Below the pieces are notes generated by a model. It was not told the DNA's origin and searched no databases. It saw only the letters and a list, made by a program, of their open reading frames with translations. A DNA stretch of 64,000 nt, taken from Asterella californica (Eukaryota; Streptophyta; Marchantiopsida; Marchantiales; Aytoniaceae). Location: positions 10,019,001-10,083,000 of the forward strand of contig JAYKYS010000010.1 in assembly GCA_036924285.1 (NCBI GenBank), in the 5' to 3' direction. How positions within the stretch are numbered: position 1 is the stretch's first letter; every line of letters begins with the position of its first letter. Positions 56,301-64,000 of this stretch are shown piece by piece. The translations under genes and the position numbers were made by a program.

Positions 56301-56740
56301 TCACCTCCAATCCTCAGCTCCTTCAGTGTTGTTTCTGTGAACTGGTGCCCAATTCTTCTCGGTCCTCTGAGCGTCGGCTCTCGTGCAGCTTGCTCCATCT
56401 TCTGATTGTAATCGAGTGGCAAAGGCAAAGCCACTGGTTTGACTTTCTTTGCCACTGACTTGTACTTGGTCTCCACATACACCTCTTGTCGATCTATAAA
56501 CTTATCAATAACATCATAAAGCTCCTTGGAGCTCACTCTCACCACTCTATCTACATCATCTGTAGAGCTTTCTAATATAGATTTCAACTCTCCTATAGTA
56601 TCTACCAAATACTGCTCTTCAAACACTCCAGATATGTATTCATCTCCTGCTAACTCTCCACTATCCCACAAAGATTGTTGTACACTCTTCACATGTTGCC
56701 TCTCAAACCTCTTCAGATTCTCAACCTTCCTATAACACAC
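53354..56740 (-). CDS. E4 pol: RT, RNase H and integrase (1,128 aa from the first GTG), intact
   Basis: The frame is open upstream to the frameshift heptamer at 56,860 and has no ATG at its beginning, which fits production as a Gag-Pol fusion. Residue counts here start at the GTG at 56,740. A linker of about 180 residues precedes the RT, which has SRWFTVPKK near 230, GDLYSGYDQF near 290 and the catalytic FLDD near 348. RNase H has TVDTSP (512), KRELWG, ETDCLP and KDNPVAD (620). The integrase has an HHCC finger (about 742-785), VVDLVTMP (813), ADRGEL (870) and GKSER (905), with 34 residues between the last two acids. A WFGPYVV module is near 1,057; the C terminus is acidic. No protease and no chromodomain are in this frame. 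Confidence 0.95.
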   Translation of the reverse strand: MCYRKVENLKRFERQHVKSVQQSLWDSGELAGDEYISGVFEEQYLVDTIGELKSILESSTDDVDRVVRVSSKELYDVIDKFIDRQEVYVETKYKSVAKKVKPVALPLPLDYNQKMEQAAREPTLRGPRRIGHQFTETTLKELRIGGDGFLTEQEKKSFKEMLSKHGKAFAFESHEVGCVDPSVVAPMVIFTIPHVPWNLRPIPVPRAHLPKLIDLLNERIRMGILEPSIAPYSSRWFTVPKKSGALRFIQDMQPVNKVTIRNMGIGPIVDEFAEAFAGRAIYSMGDLYSGYDQFQLSSESRDLTTMRTPLGLLRMCTLPQGATNSVAHMMNGMNKVLRDFIPEKTMPFLDDVPIKGCTEQEKNEVMDQRGCRKFVADHIADCDKILSRLEEVHLTLSGAKSVFGVQEVLIVGHLCGSYGRKPCPNKVDAIRRMKETCGSVTEVRRFLGACVFYHIWIPHFAHVADPLYKLLRKGQRFQWQEEQSESMRKLKDLLASPPTLRKVTYELGRSVILTVDTSPIGIGWAVGQDDEDGNRYVVRFGAKVLSSRQRDYPQVKRELWGVVTAMKSDKEYLIGAPVVVETDCLPLLGMITSCTTPDIAMLRWIAYIKSLNPEFRHIAGKDNPVADMLSRARYYDEKEMIDDQEDVGTEFYSSALARRDRSCFAASLEFFEETMYDGEWLDLGRYLSSLERQEGWSDADFRRIRRTAYGYFLHGGHLWKRPKLQGGIPQRVVCDLELQQKLIKEFHESLWAGHRGVWATFAKMKEKYWWKGMYKDVVQFVSSCIPCQMYSNVRHRDGLHPTYPLAIHYKWVVDLVTMPFGLGQMRYLVLAREDLSNQVEGRALRTKTTASVCRFLLEDVICRYGCVGKITADRGELDAQEAVEFFKRLGIKLALTTAYNPEGNGKSERGHPPIIKALVKACKGKIREWPRLLPFALWADRTTHSTVTGYMPAELILGQKPVMPIEEVVPTWNVLPWEDGRSTEDLLALRIQQLERRPEDVAKAVERLKTARERNKGRFDRTHRLRPKPVKEGDWVLVYDSSLDNQHSTIRKFSKRWFGPYVVLEVHDNATYSLRELDGAVLKIPVAGKRIKLFRRRGEDQNVAEFTEDEAEDSMQVEDEFEAEAEES

Positions 56741-56817
56741 TGATCCACATGATGTCAGTCCTAAGAAGCCAGTGGATAAAGCTTCCTGCTCTACTGGATC
56801 AGGCGAGAATCCTATCT

Positions 56818-59190
56818 CTACTGTACCGTTGAAGTCTCGCTCTTCAATGGTACTCTGCCAAAACCCCTAGACTCTCTAAACTCCTGAGTAATCTTAGGTA
56901 GTGGACGGTCTCTCAAGCTGTCACGATTCCTCTCATGTTCTGCAGCAACGGTCAAAAACTGAACAGCTCTTTTGCCGTCTCTACTACGTATCCTAGCATA
57001 GGCTGAACCATCATCCATAACTCGTGTCTCCATTCTAACAGCAGTAATGTAAGGCTGCCCTAGAATGATAGGATAGGTTGACATGTCTTGAACAAAGAAA
57101 TTCTGAACATCACTGATGTCACCCACAGTTACCTTGATGTTGGGACAAGCACCATAGAGTTCTCCCCTCTGGTTGTTGGCAGCACGGATAAGCCATCCAT
57201 GGTCGGTGTCTATGGGCCACCTCCCACGCTTGTACAGCTCCTTAGACATCAGATTAATCTCTGAGCCGTGATCAATCAATGCCACCACAGGTTCCTCCAG
57301 ATCTCCCAACTTCACCAAGGTCTCAGTGGTTGCTCTTGCCCAATGGTTGTGAGAGTAATGGCTCTTCTGCGATGCTTCCACCTCATCTTCAAACCTCACG
57401 TGCTGATCTGATCTTCCCTCTGATACTTGAGAGCAGTAACCAGCAATCTCATCCTCCTCATCCTCCGACAGTTTGGTCCCTAGAGCGTTAAGCGTAGCTG
57501 CTTCACCCAAAATCTGACGTTTCCTCTTGATGATATCTATGATAACCTCATGGAACTCACGCTTTGCTATCCCAAGAATCTCACCCAAGGTAAACTCAAC
57601 CTTCCCATTCAAGATGCGATTCTCTAACACCTGCTTCAGGTCTGTAGCAATCTCAATATCAGACTGAAGTTTGTATGCAGGCATCTTACCCTTCTCCTTG
57701 CTTCTCTCCTTCTCCTTTGGTGTTGTAGGTGGTAGATCCTCCATAGTCTCTTCCCGAGTAGGTGTTGTCTCCTGCCTTGCCTCTGGTCTAGCCCTTTCAC
57801 TCCTTGTAGCAGGTCGTTTGGCTGTAGAGGCCTCACCTGCATCCTCCCTCCTGCGTTTTTCTTCTAGTACAGCTTCATGCTGACTTCTTGCAACATAAGC
57901 ATGCACTGACATAGTATCCACAGGGTCATTCCATCCTGTAGTTTCTCTAATTGAGTTGCCAACCCTTCGTAGCACATCCTTGTCTAGCTCTGTTCTAGCT
58001 ACGGACCGCACTACATCTGACCATAACCCAGTAGTCCTTTTCTCTCTCTCCATCTCCACTTTCACTCCACAGGTAGCAGCATTCACAAGAGAAACAGCAT
58101 GTGATGCTGATATCTCATTCACAAGTCTCTTCATACCACCCTTGCCAAAGTTGGTTCCCAACATCATCCCAGTCTCTCTCAAATGGATCTTACCATCTTT
58201 GAAGAAGATCAGATCCTTCCTCAATGCATCTGAAAACTCCCCACAATCTCTCCTTACATGGTCTAGGCTATCACACCATATACAACGATGAACAAAGCCT
58301 TCTCTCATCTGAGGTCTCTGCATAGCAGGCTGTACATTCTGCTCCTTCTCTTCTAACCTAGTGAGCTTAAGCTTAAGCTCCTTCATACCCTTAATCAACT
58401 CATCAAGCGGTGAGTCTTCCTCTCTAGCAATTACCAAAGCAGGCTTAGTAGGCAACTGCTTGACAGGAATTATCAGAGGTGCTGCTTCACTTACCACCAC
58501 CTTGTCCCTTCTTCTCTGTCTCTTGGCCAGCAAAGAAACAGCCTCTTCAACCTCCTTCCAGTCAGTCTTCAATCCTCTCTCCTCACTCTTGTCTTCTAGC
58601 AACAGCTCAAGCTTCTCCTGAATAGTCACGTCCGCTGCTTGTAGGAAAAGCTCGGTCTTCTCAACCTCTAGTGTAAGCTTCTCTGTCCTAGAAAGCTGAG
58701 CATATTGACGATCAAACTCCCTTAACAACTCATTTACAGACAAACCTTTGTTAGGCTTAACCACCCACTCCAAGAATGTTCTCTTGGTCACCCTCTCTGA
58801 ATCTTCAGTGTAGTACTCCTCCTTCAAAGCTCGCATAAAGCTCTCCCAACTCTGTCCTTGCTGCTGCTTGAGCTCCTTCACACGCCCACGAATCTCAGGG
58901 ACAACAGCAAGCTCAAAATTCTCCACCATCTCCTTCTCAGGTACCTTGTTCACCTCCATCTCCCTAGCATAGTATCGCACGTACTTGGAAATATCTGTCC
59001 CCTTGAACTGATCCATCTGATGCACCACAGATTGCAACGCCTTGGTTGCTAATACCTCCTTCCTCTCTGTGCTCTGCTGCTGCTGCATAAACATGGAAAA
59101 AGCTTGGAACATCTTCATCGTGGCAGCATCAAACTGAATAGGTTGCTGAGTAAGAGCAACACCTCCACTTGATGATCCTTGGTTGGCCAT
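56818..59190 (-). CDS. E4 Gag-protease (790 aa), intact
   Basis: The ATG at 59,190 begins Met-Ala-Asn-Gln. Residues 25-250 form the capsid-like region (TKALQSVVHQMDQF, FLEWVVKPNKG). A CCHC knuckle, CIWCDSLDHVRRDC, is near 303. A charged low-complexity linker with KEKERSKEKGK follows near 500, then the conserved GEILGIAKREFHEVIIDIIK segment, then a retropepsin-like domain with ALIDHGSEIN near 640. The catalytic triplet reads Asp-His-Gly, as in E1 and E2, so it is a family feature. The stop TAG at 56,818-56,820 is just after the frameshift stem-loop. Protease in the Gag frame rather than in pol is unlike most plant Ty3/gypsy elements. Confidence 0.95.
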   Translation of the reverse strand: MANQGSSSGGVALTQQPIQFDAATMKMFQAFSMFMQQQQSTERKEVLATKALQSVVHQMDQFKGTDISKYVRYYAREMEVNKVPEKEMVENFELAVVPEIRGRVKELKQQQGQSWESFMRALKEEYYTEDSERVTKRTFLEWVVKPNKGLSVNELLREFDRQYAQLSRTEKLTLEVEKTELFLQAADVTIQEKLELLLEDKSEERGLKTDWKEVEEAVSLLAKRQRRRDKVVVSEAAPLIIPVKQLPTKPALVIAREEDSPLDELIKGMKELKLKLTRLEEKEQNVQPAMQRPQMREGFVHRCIWCDSLDHVRRDCGEFSDALRKDLIFFKDGKIHLRETGMMLGTNFGKGGMKRLVNEISASHAVSLVNAATCGVKVEMEREKRTTGLWSDVVRSVARTELDKDVLRRVGNSIRETTGWNDPVDTMSVHAYVARSQHEAVLEEKRRREDAGEASTAKRPATRSERARPEARQETTPTREETMEDLPPTTPKEKERSKEKGKMPAYKLQSDIEIATDLKQVLENRILNGKVEFTLGEILGIAKREFHEVIIDIIKRKRQILGEAATLNALGTKLSEDEEDEIAGYCSQVSEGRSDQHVRFEDEVEASQKSHYSHNHWARATTETLVKLGDLEEPVVALIDHGSEINLMSKELYKRGRWPIDTDHGWLIRAANNQRGELYGACPNIKVTVGDISDVQNFFVQDMSTYPIILGQPYITAVRMETRVMDDGSAYARIRSRDGKRAVQFLTVAAEHERNRDSLRDRPLPKITQEFRESRGFGRVPLKSETSTVQ
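56823..56866 (-). promoter_or_regulatory. E4 candidate -1 frameshift signal
   Basis: On the minus strand GGGTTTT (56,860-56,866), spacer GGCAGA, then GTACCATTGAAG (56,842-56,853), a 7-nt loop and CTTCAACGGTAC (56,823-56,834). This is a 12-bp stem with one A-C mismatch. A TAG in the -1 frame immediately precedes the heptamer, and the -1 frame is then open through pol. The spacing matches known eukaryotic -1 frameshift sites. Confidence 0.8.
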
Positions 59191-59237
59191 GATATCTGAT
59201 CCTGTAACACTCTCAAGAAAACTCCCACCCTAGGTGT

Positions 59238-59255
59238 TTCACGTCGAGTTCACCA
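59238..59255 (-). promoter_or_regulatory. E4 primer binding site
   Basis: TGGTGAACTCGACGTGAA on the minus strand, 10 nt from the LTR, the same 18 bases as in E1. Confidence 0.6.
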
Positions 59256-59265
59256 AAAGAGAGTA

Positions 59266-60548
59266 TGTCGGAGTGTGATCCGTCTACCTAGGAAAGCGCC
59301 GGGCTTCTGGCTATGGTTGTTTACTCAAGAGGTTGGCTTTCAGGTCACAACAGGAGCTATAAACACTCACACAGGAATGTAGGATCCTCTGATATGCTCA
59401 AAAAGCGAAATTTAGGTCTCACTGGTAGTAATAGGCTTAAGCGGTGAACTTTGACACTCAAAGAGAGGAAAACTATGAAGGTTTAGACCTCTAAAATTCC
59501 CCTACATGCAAATGAGGTACTACTGAACTCACAGACGAAGTTTCAACCTGAGATCAAATTCTGACACGGAGATATGAACAGAGAAGTTCTGAATAAGAGA
59601 ATTATGGCAATTTCTGGTACCTAGACAGCTATTCAGACATAGAACAGAGAATTGGCTCGATGAATTTCAAATCTTCTCACAGTATTTGAAGTCTACAGGA
59701 TGCTGAACATCCCTGTGAAGTTGGAACTCCTGATTGTTTGTAGAACTCCAGATCTCCTTCTCTAAAGTCGCTGCTCTAGATTAAGAGCTTTTCAGACCCC
59801 CTCTGCTTCAGCGGCCGCCCTGAATTACTCAATTACTCAAATGATACAAAACTTTTTGGACAGTCGTAGCCCTCCTGACAGTGAACGCAACCACGAAGTT
59901 TTGAAGTGATTTCCTCAATTCTGCTGCAATTGGCACCGAAAACCCCAAAATCAACAAAAGTGACGCAGTTTTGGCACAATCCGAACTTCAATTGGGCATA
60001 ACTCCTTGTTTATTGATCCAAATCGAGCAAAAATTTCACTGACAGTGCTTGGCACGACGAGCTCTCTCTTCCTGTGTTCTCAGATTTCGAAGATCCCTCA
60101 CCAAATGCTCGAACTCTCCTTTAGAGCTCGATTTCTAAATTTAGAGTTAAACTAAAGACAAAAACAGACCAATGGGAGTTCATAGCTCCACTTGGTTGTC
60201 CTTTAGTACCCTAAACCACGTGGTAACTTAGTTTTACTCATAGGCTACCACGTCAAGCCCCCTAGAGCGCCAACATAAAACTTAAATTACTTAAAACGAC
60301 ACGCAGCCCCGAAAAATAACTTAAATCAGCTAGAAAGCGTGCATGGACGACACGCAAATACAACCCATGAGCTTAAGCCCTATCAACATGGTAATCAACC
60401 TACTAAGACTCAAAATAGTGTTAACACCGTATGCAAAGGTGTCAAACATATACATAAACGACTAGAAGTAATATAAGCTAACTTCTAGAACTACTAAACT
60501 CAAGCGTCGGAGTAGAAATATAACATGTAGCCGCCAAGTAGCGCGACA
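59266..60548 (-). repeat. E4 5' LTR (1,283 bp)
   Basis: Partner of 52,025-53,307, same length. Followed on the right by the target duplicate CCGT and the continuation of E5. Confidence 0.95.
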
Positions 60549-60552
60549 CCGT

Positions 60553-62500
60553 CCACTACCTAAGATTACTCAGGAGTTTAGAGAGTCTAGGGGTTTTGGC
60601 AGAGTACCATTGAAGAGTGAGACTTCAACGGTACAGTAGAGATAGGATTCTCGCCTGATCCAGTAAAGCAGGAAGCTTAATCCACTAGCTTCTTGGGATT
60701 GACGTCATGTGGATCAGTATGTTATAGGAAGGTTGAGAATCTGAAGAGGTTTGATAGGCAACATGTGAAGTATGTACAGCAGTCTTTGTGGGATAGTGGA
60801 GAGTTAGCAGGAGATGAATACATATCTGGAGTGTTTGAAGAGCAGTATTTGGTAGATACTATAGGAGAGTTGAAATCTATATTAGAAAGCTCTACAGATG
60901 ATGTAGATAGAGTGGTGAGAGTGAGCTCCAAGGAGCTTTATGATGTTATTGATAAGTTTATAGATCGACAAGAGGTGTATGTGGAGACCAAGTACAAGTC
61001 AGTGGCAAAGAAAGTCAAACCAGTGGCTTTGCCTTTGCCACTCGATTACAATCAGAAGATGGAGCAAGCTGCACGAGAACCGACGCTCAGAGGACCGAGA
61101 AGAATTGGGCACCAGTTCACAGAAACAACACTGAAGGAGCTAAGGATTGGAGGTGATGGATTTCTTACTGAGCAAGAGAAGAAGAGCTTCAGGGAGATGC
61201 TATCTAGGCATGGTAAGGCGTTTGCGTTTGAGTCACATGAAGTAGGATGTGTAGATCCAAGTGTAGTTGCACCTATGGTAATCTTTACTATACCGCATGT
61301 GCCTTGGAATCTACGTCCTATCCCTGTACCTAGAGCTCATCTACCAAAGCTGATAGACTTGCTCAATGAGAGGATTAGGATGGGTATCTTGGAACCATCT
61401 ATAGCTCCCTACTCTAGCAGATGGTTTACTGTTCCGAAGAAGAGTGGAGCTTTGAGATTTATCCAAGATATGCAGCCAGTTAACAAGGTGACTATCAGGA
61501 ATATGGGTATAGGACCTATTGTAGACGAGTTTGCAGAGGCTTTTGCTGGTCGTGCTATCTATTCAATGGGAGACTTATATTCAGGTTATGATCAGTTTCA
61601 GTTATCCTCTGAGAGTAGAGACTTGACTACAATGAGGACACCTTTGGGGTTACTAAGGATGTGCACCTTGCCACAAGGTGCTACGAATTTTGTAGCACAT
61701 ATGATGAATGGCATGAATAAAGTTTTGAGGGATTTCATTCCTGAAAAAACTATGCCATTCCTTGATGATGTGCCGATCAAAGGGTGTGCTGAGGAGGAGA
61801 AGAATGAGGTAAAGGATCAGAGGGGGTGCCGTAAGTTTGTTGCAGATCACATAGCTGATTGTGATAAGATACTGAGTCGACTGGAGGAGGTTCATTTGAC
61901 TTTATCAGGAGCAAAGTCTGTATTTGGAGAACATGAGGTGTTAATAGTGGGACATCTGTGTGGATCTTATGGTCGGAAACCTTGTCCAAACAAGGTTGAT
62001 GCCATCCGAAGGATGAAGGAGACATGTGGATCGATTACTGAGGTGAGAAGGTTTCTAGGTGCATGTGTGTTTTATCATATATGGATTCCACACTTTGCAC
62101 ATGTAGCAGATCCGTTGTACAAGTTGCTGAGGAAGGGGCAGAGATTTCAGTGGCAAGAGGAGCAAAGCGAATCTATGAAGAAGTTGAAGGATCTGTTGTC
62201 TTCACCACCAACTCTACGGAAGGTAACATATGAGTTGGGCAGATCTGTTATCCTTACTGTTGATACTAGTCCTATTGGCATTGGATGGGCTGTAGGACAA
62301 GACGATGAGGATGGAAATAGATATGTGGTGCGTTTTGGAGCTAAGGTCTTAAGTTCACGACAGAGAGACTACCCTCAGGTCAAGAGAGAGCTATGGGGAG
62401 TAGTTACTGCGATGAAGAGTGATAAGGAATACTTGATAGGAGCACCTGTGGTTGTGGAGACAGATTGCTCACCTCTCTTGGGAATGATCACTAGCTGTAC
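60553..62500 (+). pseudogene. E5: Gag-protease tail and pol up to RNase H
   Basis: It continues E5 after the E4 insertion. The Gag-protease frame ends at TAG 60,637-60,639; pol is open in the -1 frame from the heptamer, with SRWFTVPKK, GDLYSGYDQF, FLDD and the start of RNase H. It differs from E4 by few substitutions; one gives Asn-Phe where E4 has Asn-Ser in the ATNSVAHMM segment. It is cut at 62,501 by F2b within ETDCSPLLGM, where the Leu of E4's DCLP is Ser. The rest lies outside the window. Confidence 0.9.
60591..60634 (+). promoter_or_regulatory. E5 candidate -1 frameshift signal
   Basis: GGGTTTT (60,591-60,597), spacer GGCAGA, stem arms GTACCATTGAAG (60,604-60,615) and CTTCAACGGTAC (60,623-60,634). 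It is identical to E4 except for one loop base. Confidence 0.75.
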
Positions 62501-63415
62501 TGTAACGACCTATGTTACACATAGGAAGTTTGTCTATTAGTAAAGTGTTTAGTTATAACTAAGTGTTGAGAATGTTTATTGGCTGCCAAAGTACTTTAAG
62601 GATGTATCAAGTTAGTCATGACTATCTAAAAGTTAGTTATGGTTAAACTTAGCTGTACTTTTGGCAGAATTCAGATATTTGCTAAAGAGTGAGCACTACT
62701 ATCTTGTCATCTTGTCTAAAAGGTAGAAAGGAGGTGGAAAGTATCCCTTATCTCCTTTTTGACTTGATATTAGTGGTTGGATTAAAGTTGTGGACTTTGT
62801 GGGCATTAAAAACAAGAAGAGATTCCACATGTTTCCTTTTTAGTGGATCCTAGTGTAGAGGGGGGGGTGGAAATTCGAGATTCCTTGAGAATATTCCAGA
62901 ATCCTTCTAGAAGTTGTTGACTTTGAAAGAATAAGCCCATGTGAAAAGGTAAAAAGCCCATGTGATCAATGCTTTTACCTTAAGTAATATCTTAGTAAAA
63001 CCCGGTAAAAGTAGTTACGGCTGAGTTACCGAGGGTACCAAAGTAAAAACCTAGAATGTATAAATAGAGGAGTAGAGAAGAGCTCCTCATCCTTGTTTTC
63101 ACATTGTCGTAATGACAACTTGAGTAATATAGAGAGTGTGAGATATTTTTAGCATGTGAGAACTTGAGAGACGTTGTTAGAATGGAGGATTTTTAGTTGA
63201 TGTGTTTAAGGAGATTTTTAGTTGATAAGTTTGTGGGTGTATGAATGAGTGAACTCAGCATTTTCCCTTCAAGTTCATGGTGTGCTTCCATCAAAGCCAT
63301 CAGAGGTGACCCCTGAGTGAGAGACAGGCCCGACATGTTGCAGATTCGTGGATGACGATCGTGGAGGTTGAGAGATGGGGGAGGTAGTGATCGATAGGAC
63401 CGCGGAGGGTTTACA
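62501..63415 (+). repeat. F2b 5' LTR (915 bp)
   Basis: TGTAAC...TTTACA with scattered differences from the F2a LTRs, mostly in the first 150 bases. It has the TATA box at 63,059-63,066. Confidence 0.95.
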
Positions 63416-63461
63416 TTTTTGGTTCCGTTGCCGGGACCTCACTTGAAGGGATCGTTGAACG

Positions 63462-63632
63462 ATGTTTAGAGTTCAGTTCTATATTCGACAAAAGGAGATT
63501 ATGAGAGAGCACATGGAGAGAACGTTGGGAGGAGAGAGAGCTAACGCGATGTTAGCAACGTTAGAACCTTTCGTGTATCCCGTAGTGATATATGACGCGT
63601 TCGAAGTCATTCTTTACATCTTGTTCACTTAG
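63462..63632 (+). CDS. F2b leader ORF a (56 aa), unknown function
   Basis: As far as I can see it is the same, base for base, as 20,568-20,738 in F2a. The LTR before it and the leader after it have both changed between the two copies. That contrast is the only sign of selection available here. No domain is recognised. Confidence 0.45.
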   Translation: MFRVQFYIRQKEIMREHMERTLGGERANAMLATLEPFVYPVVIYDAFEVILYILFT

Positions 63633-64000
63633 AAAGGGTTTGAGGAGAGTTGAAAGAGTGTGCAACAAGAGTTGTAGAGGAAGGAGGAGATAAATTTGTG
63701 AGTTTAGAAATTCTGCTCTCTGGAAAGTTTGTACAGTCGCTGTCAACTTTTCTGTGAATTTTATTTTCCTGTGATACTTTCCAGTGTTTTAGATTGGCTG
63801 ATAACCTATCTAAGACAAAAGAAATCATAGGAAAAGGTGGTATAGAGACGGAGCAATGAATTTTCAAAGTTGAGGGGGTCTATTCGTGAGAGTTGAGGAA
63901 TTCTGTTATCTGGAAAAAATTTACAGTCATTGTCAGATTTTCTGTGAATTTTATTTTCCTGAGAAACTTTCCAGTGTTTTAGAGTGGCTGATAAGCTATC

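Larger units (their letters stand above)
52025..60548 (-). mobile_element. E4: complete, intact F1-family Ty3/gypsy element
   Basis: 8,524 bp with two 1,283-bp LTRs that differ at about three positions by eye. Target duplication is CCGT (52,021-52,024 and 60,549-60,552). Both reading frames are undamaged and joined by the candidate frameshift signal. The host is E5, an almost identical element in the opposite direction. E4 is the reference copy for the F1 family and among the youngest insertions here. Confidence 0.97.
62501..64000 (+). mobile_element. F2b: 5' part of a second F2 element
   Basis: It holds an LTR, primer site and leader ORF a, then runs off the window. It was inserted in E5 pol directly after GCTGTAC, the same seven bases that precede F2a. 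From about 63,655 the leader diverges strongly from F2a: a stretch around CTGTGAATTTTATTTTCCTG is repeated twice (near 63,751 and 63,942), which F2a lacks. Confidence 0.92.

Overview
The window looks like nuclear DNA of a plant-type eukaryote. Support for this: several Ty3/gypsy LTR retrotransposons nested in one another, a LINE remnant with a plant-like zf-RVT tail, an Asp-tRNA-like primer site of the kind known from plant gypsy elements, and AT-rich intergenic DNA with no operon-like genes. A streptophyte (bryophyte, lycophyte, fern or charophyte) is my guess; the sequence alone does not fix the species. No host gene is supported with confidence.

Layout. 1-11,791 is AT-rich host DNA with microsatellites, hairpins, tandem repeats and badly decayed copia- and LINE-like scraps. 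From 11.8 kb to the end it is almost solid retrotransposon. I use two family names. F1 is a divergent Ty3/gypsy group with LTRs of 1.3-2.0 kb starting TGTCG and ending CGACA, separate Gag-protease and RT-RNaseH-integrase frames, and an FLDD reverse transcriptase. F2 is a conventional Ty3/gypsy group with ~0.9 kb LTRs TGTAAC...TTTACA and one long Gag-Pol frame.

Nesting. E1 (F1, minus, 11,801-40,498) was split by E2 (F1, plus, 17,522-36,259). E2 was in turn hit by F2a (plus, 19,606-27,979) and by an insertion reduced to a solo LTR (31,388-32,760). After a LINE remnant (40.6-42.2 kb) comes E3 (F1, plus, from 42,191). E3 carries another solo LTR (47,955-49,236) and is cut in its integrase by F3, an F2-like minus-strand fragment (50,446-51,697). 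F3 is fused to E5 (F1, plus). E5 was entered by the intact E4 (F1, minus, 52,025-60,548) and then by F2b (62,501 to the window end).

Two elements have undamaged coding capacity and near-identical LTRs, so they are young and possibly still mobile: E4 and F2a. The most interesting signals are these. First, F1 elements carry what looks like a -1 ribosomal frameshift signal between Gag-protease and Pol: heptamer GGGTTTT, a 6-7 nt spacer, then a stem-loop, with a compensatory base-pair change between copies. Second, all six F1 integration sites have a 4-bp target with a central CG. Third, the F2 leader contains four small ORFs ahead of Gag-Pol, one a zinc-knuckle protein, and two of the others resemble each other.
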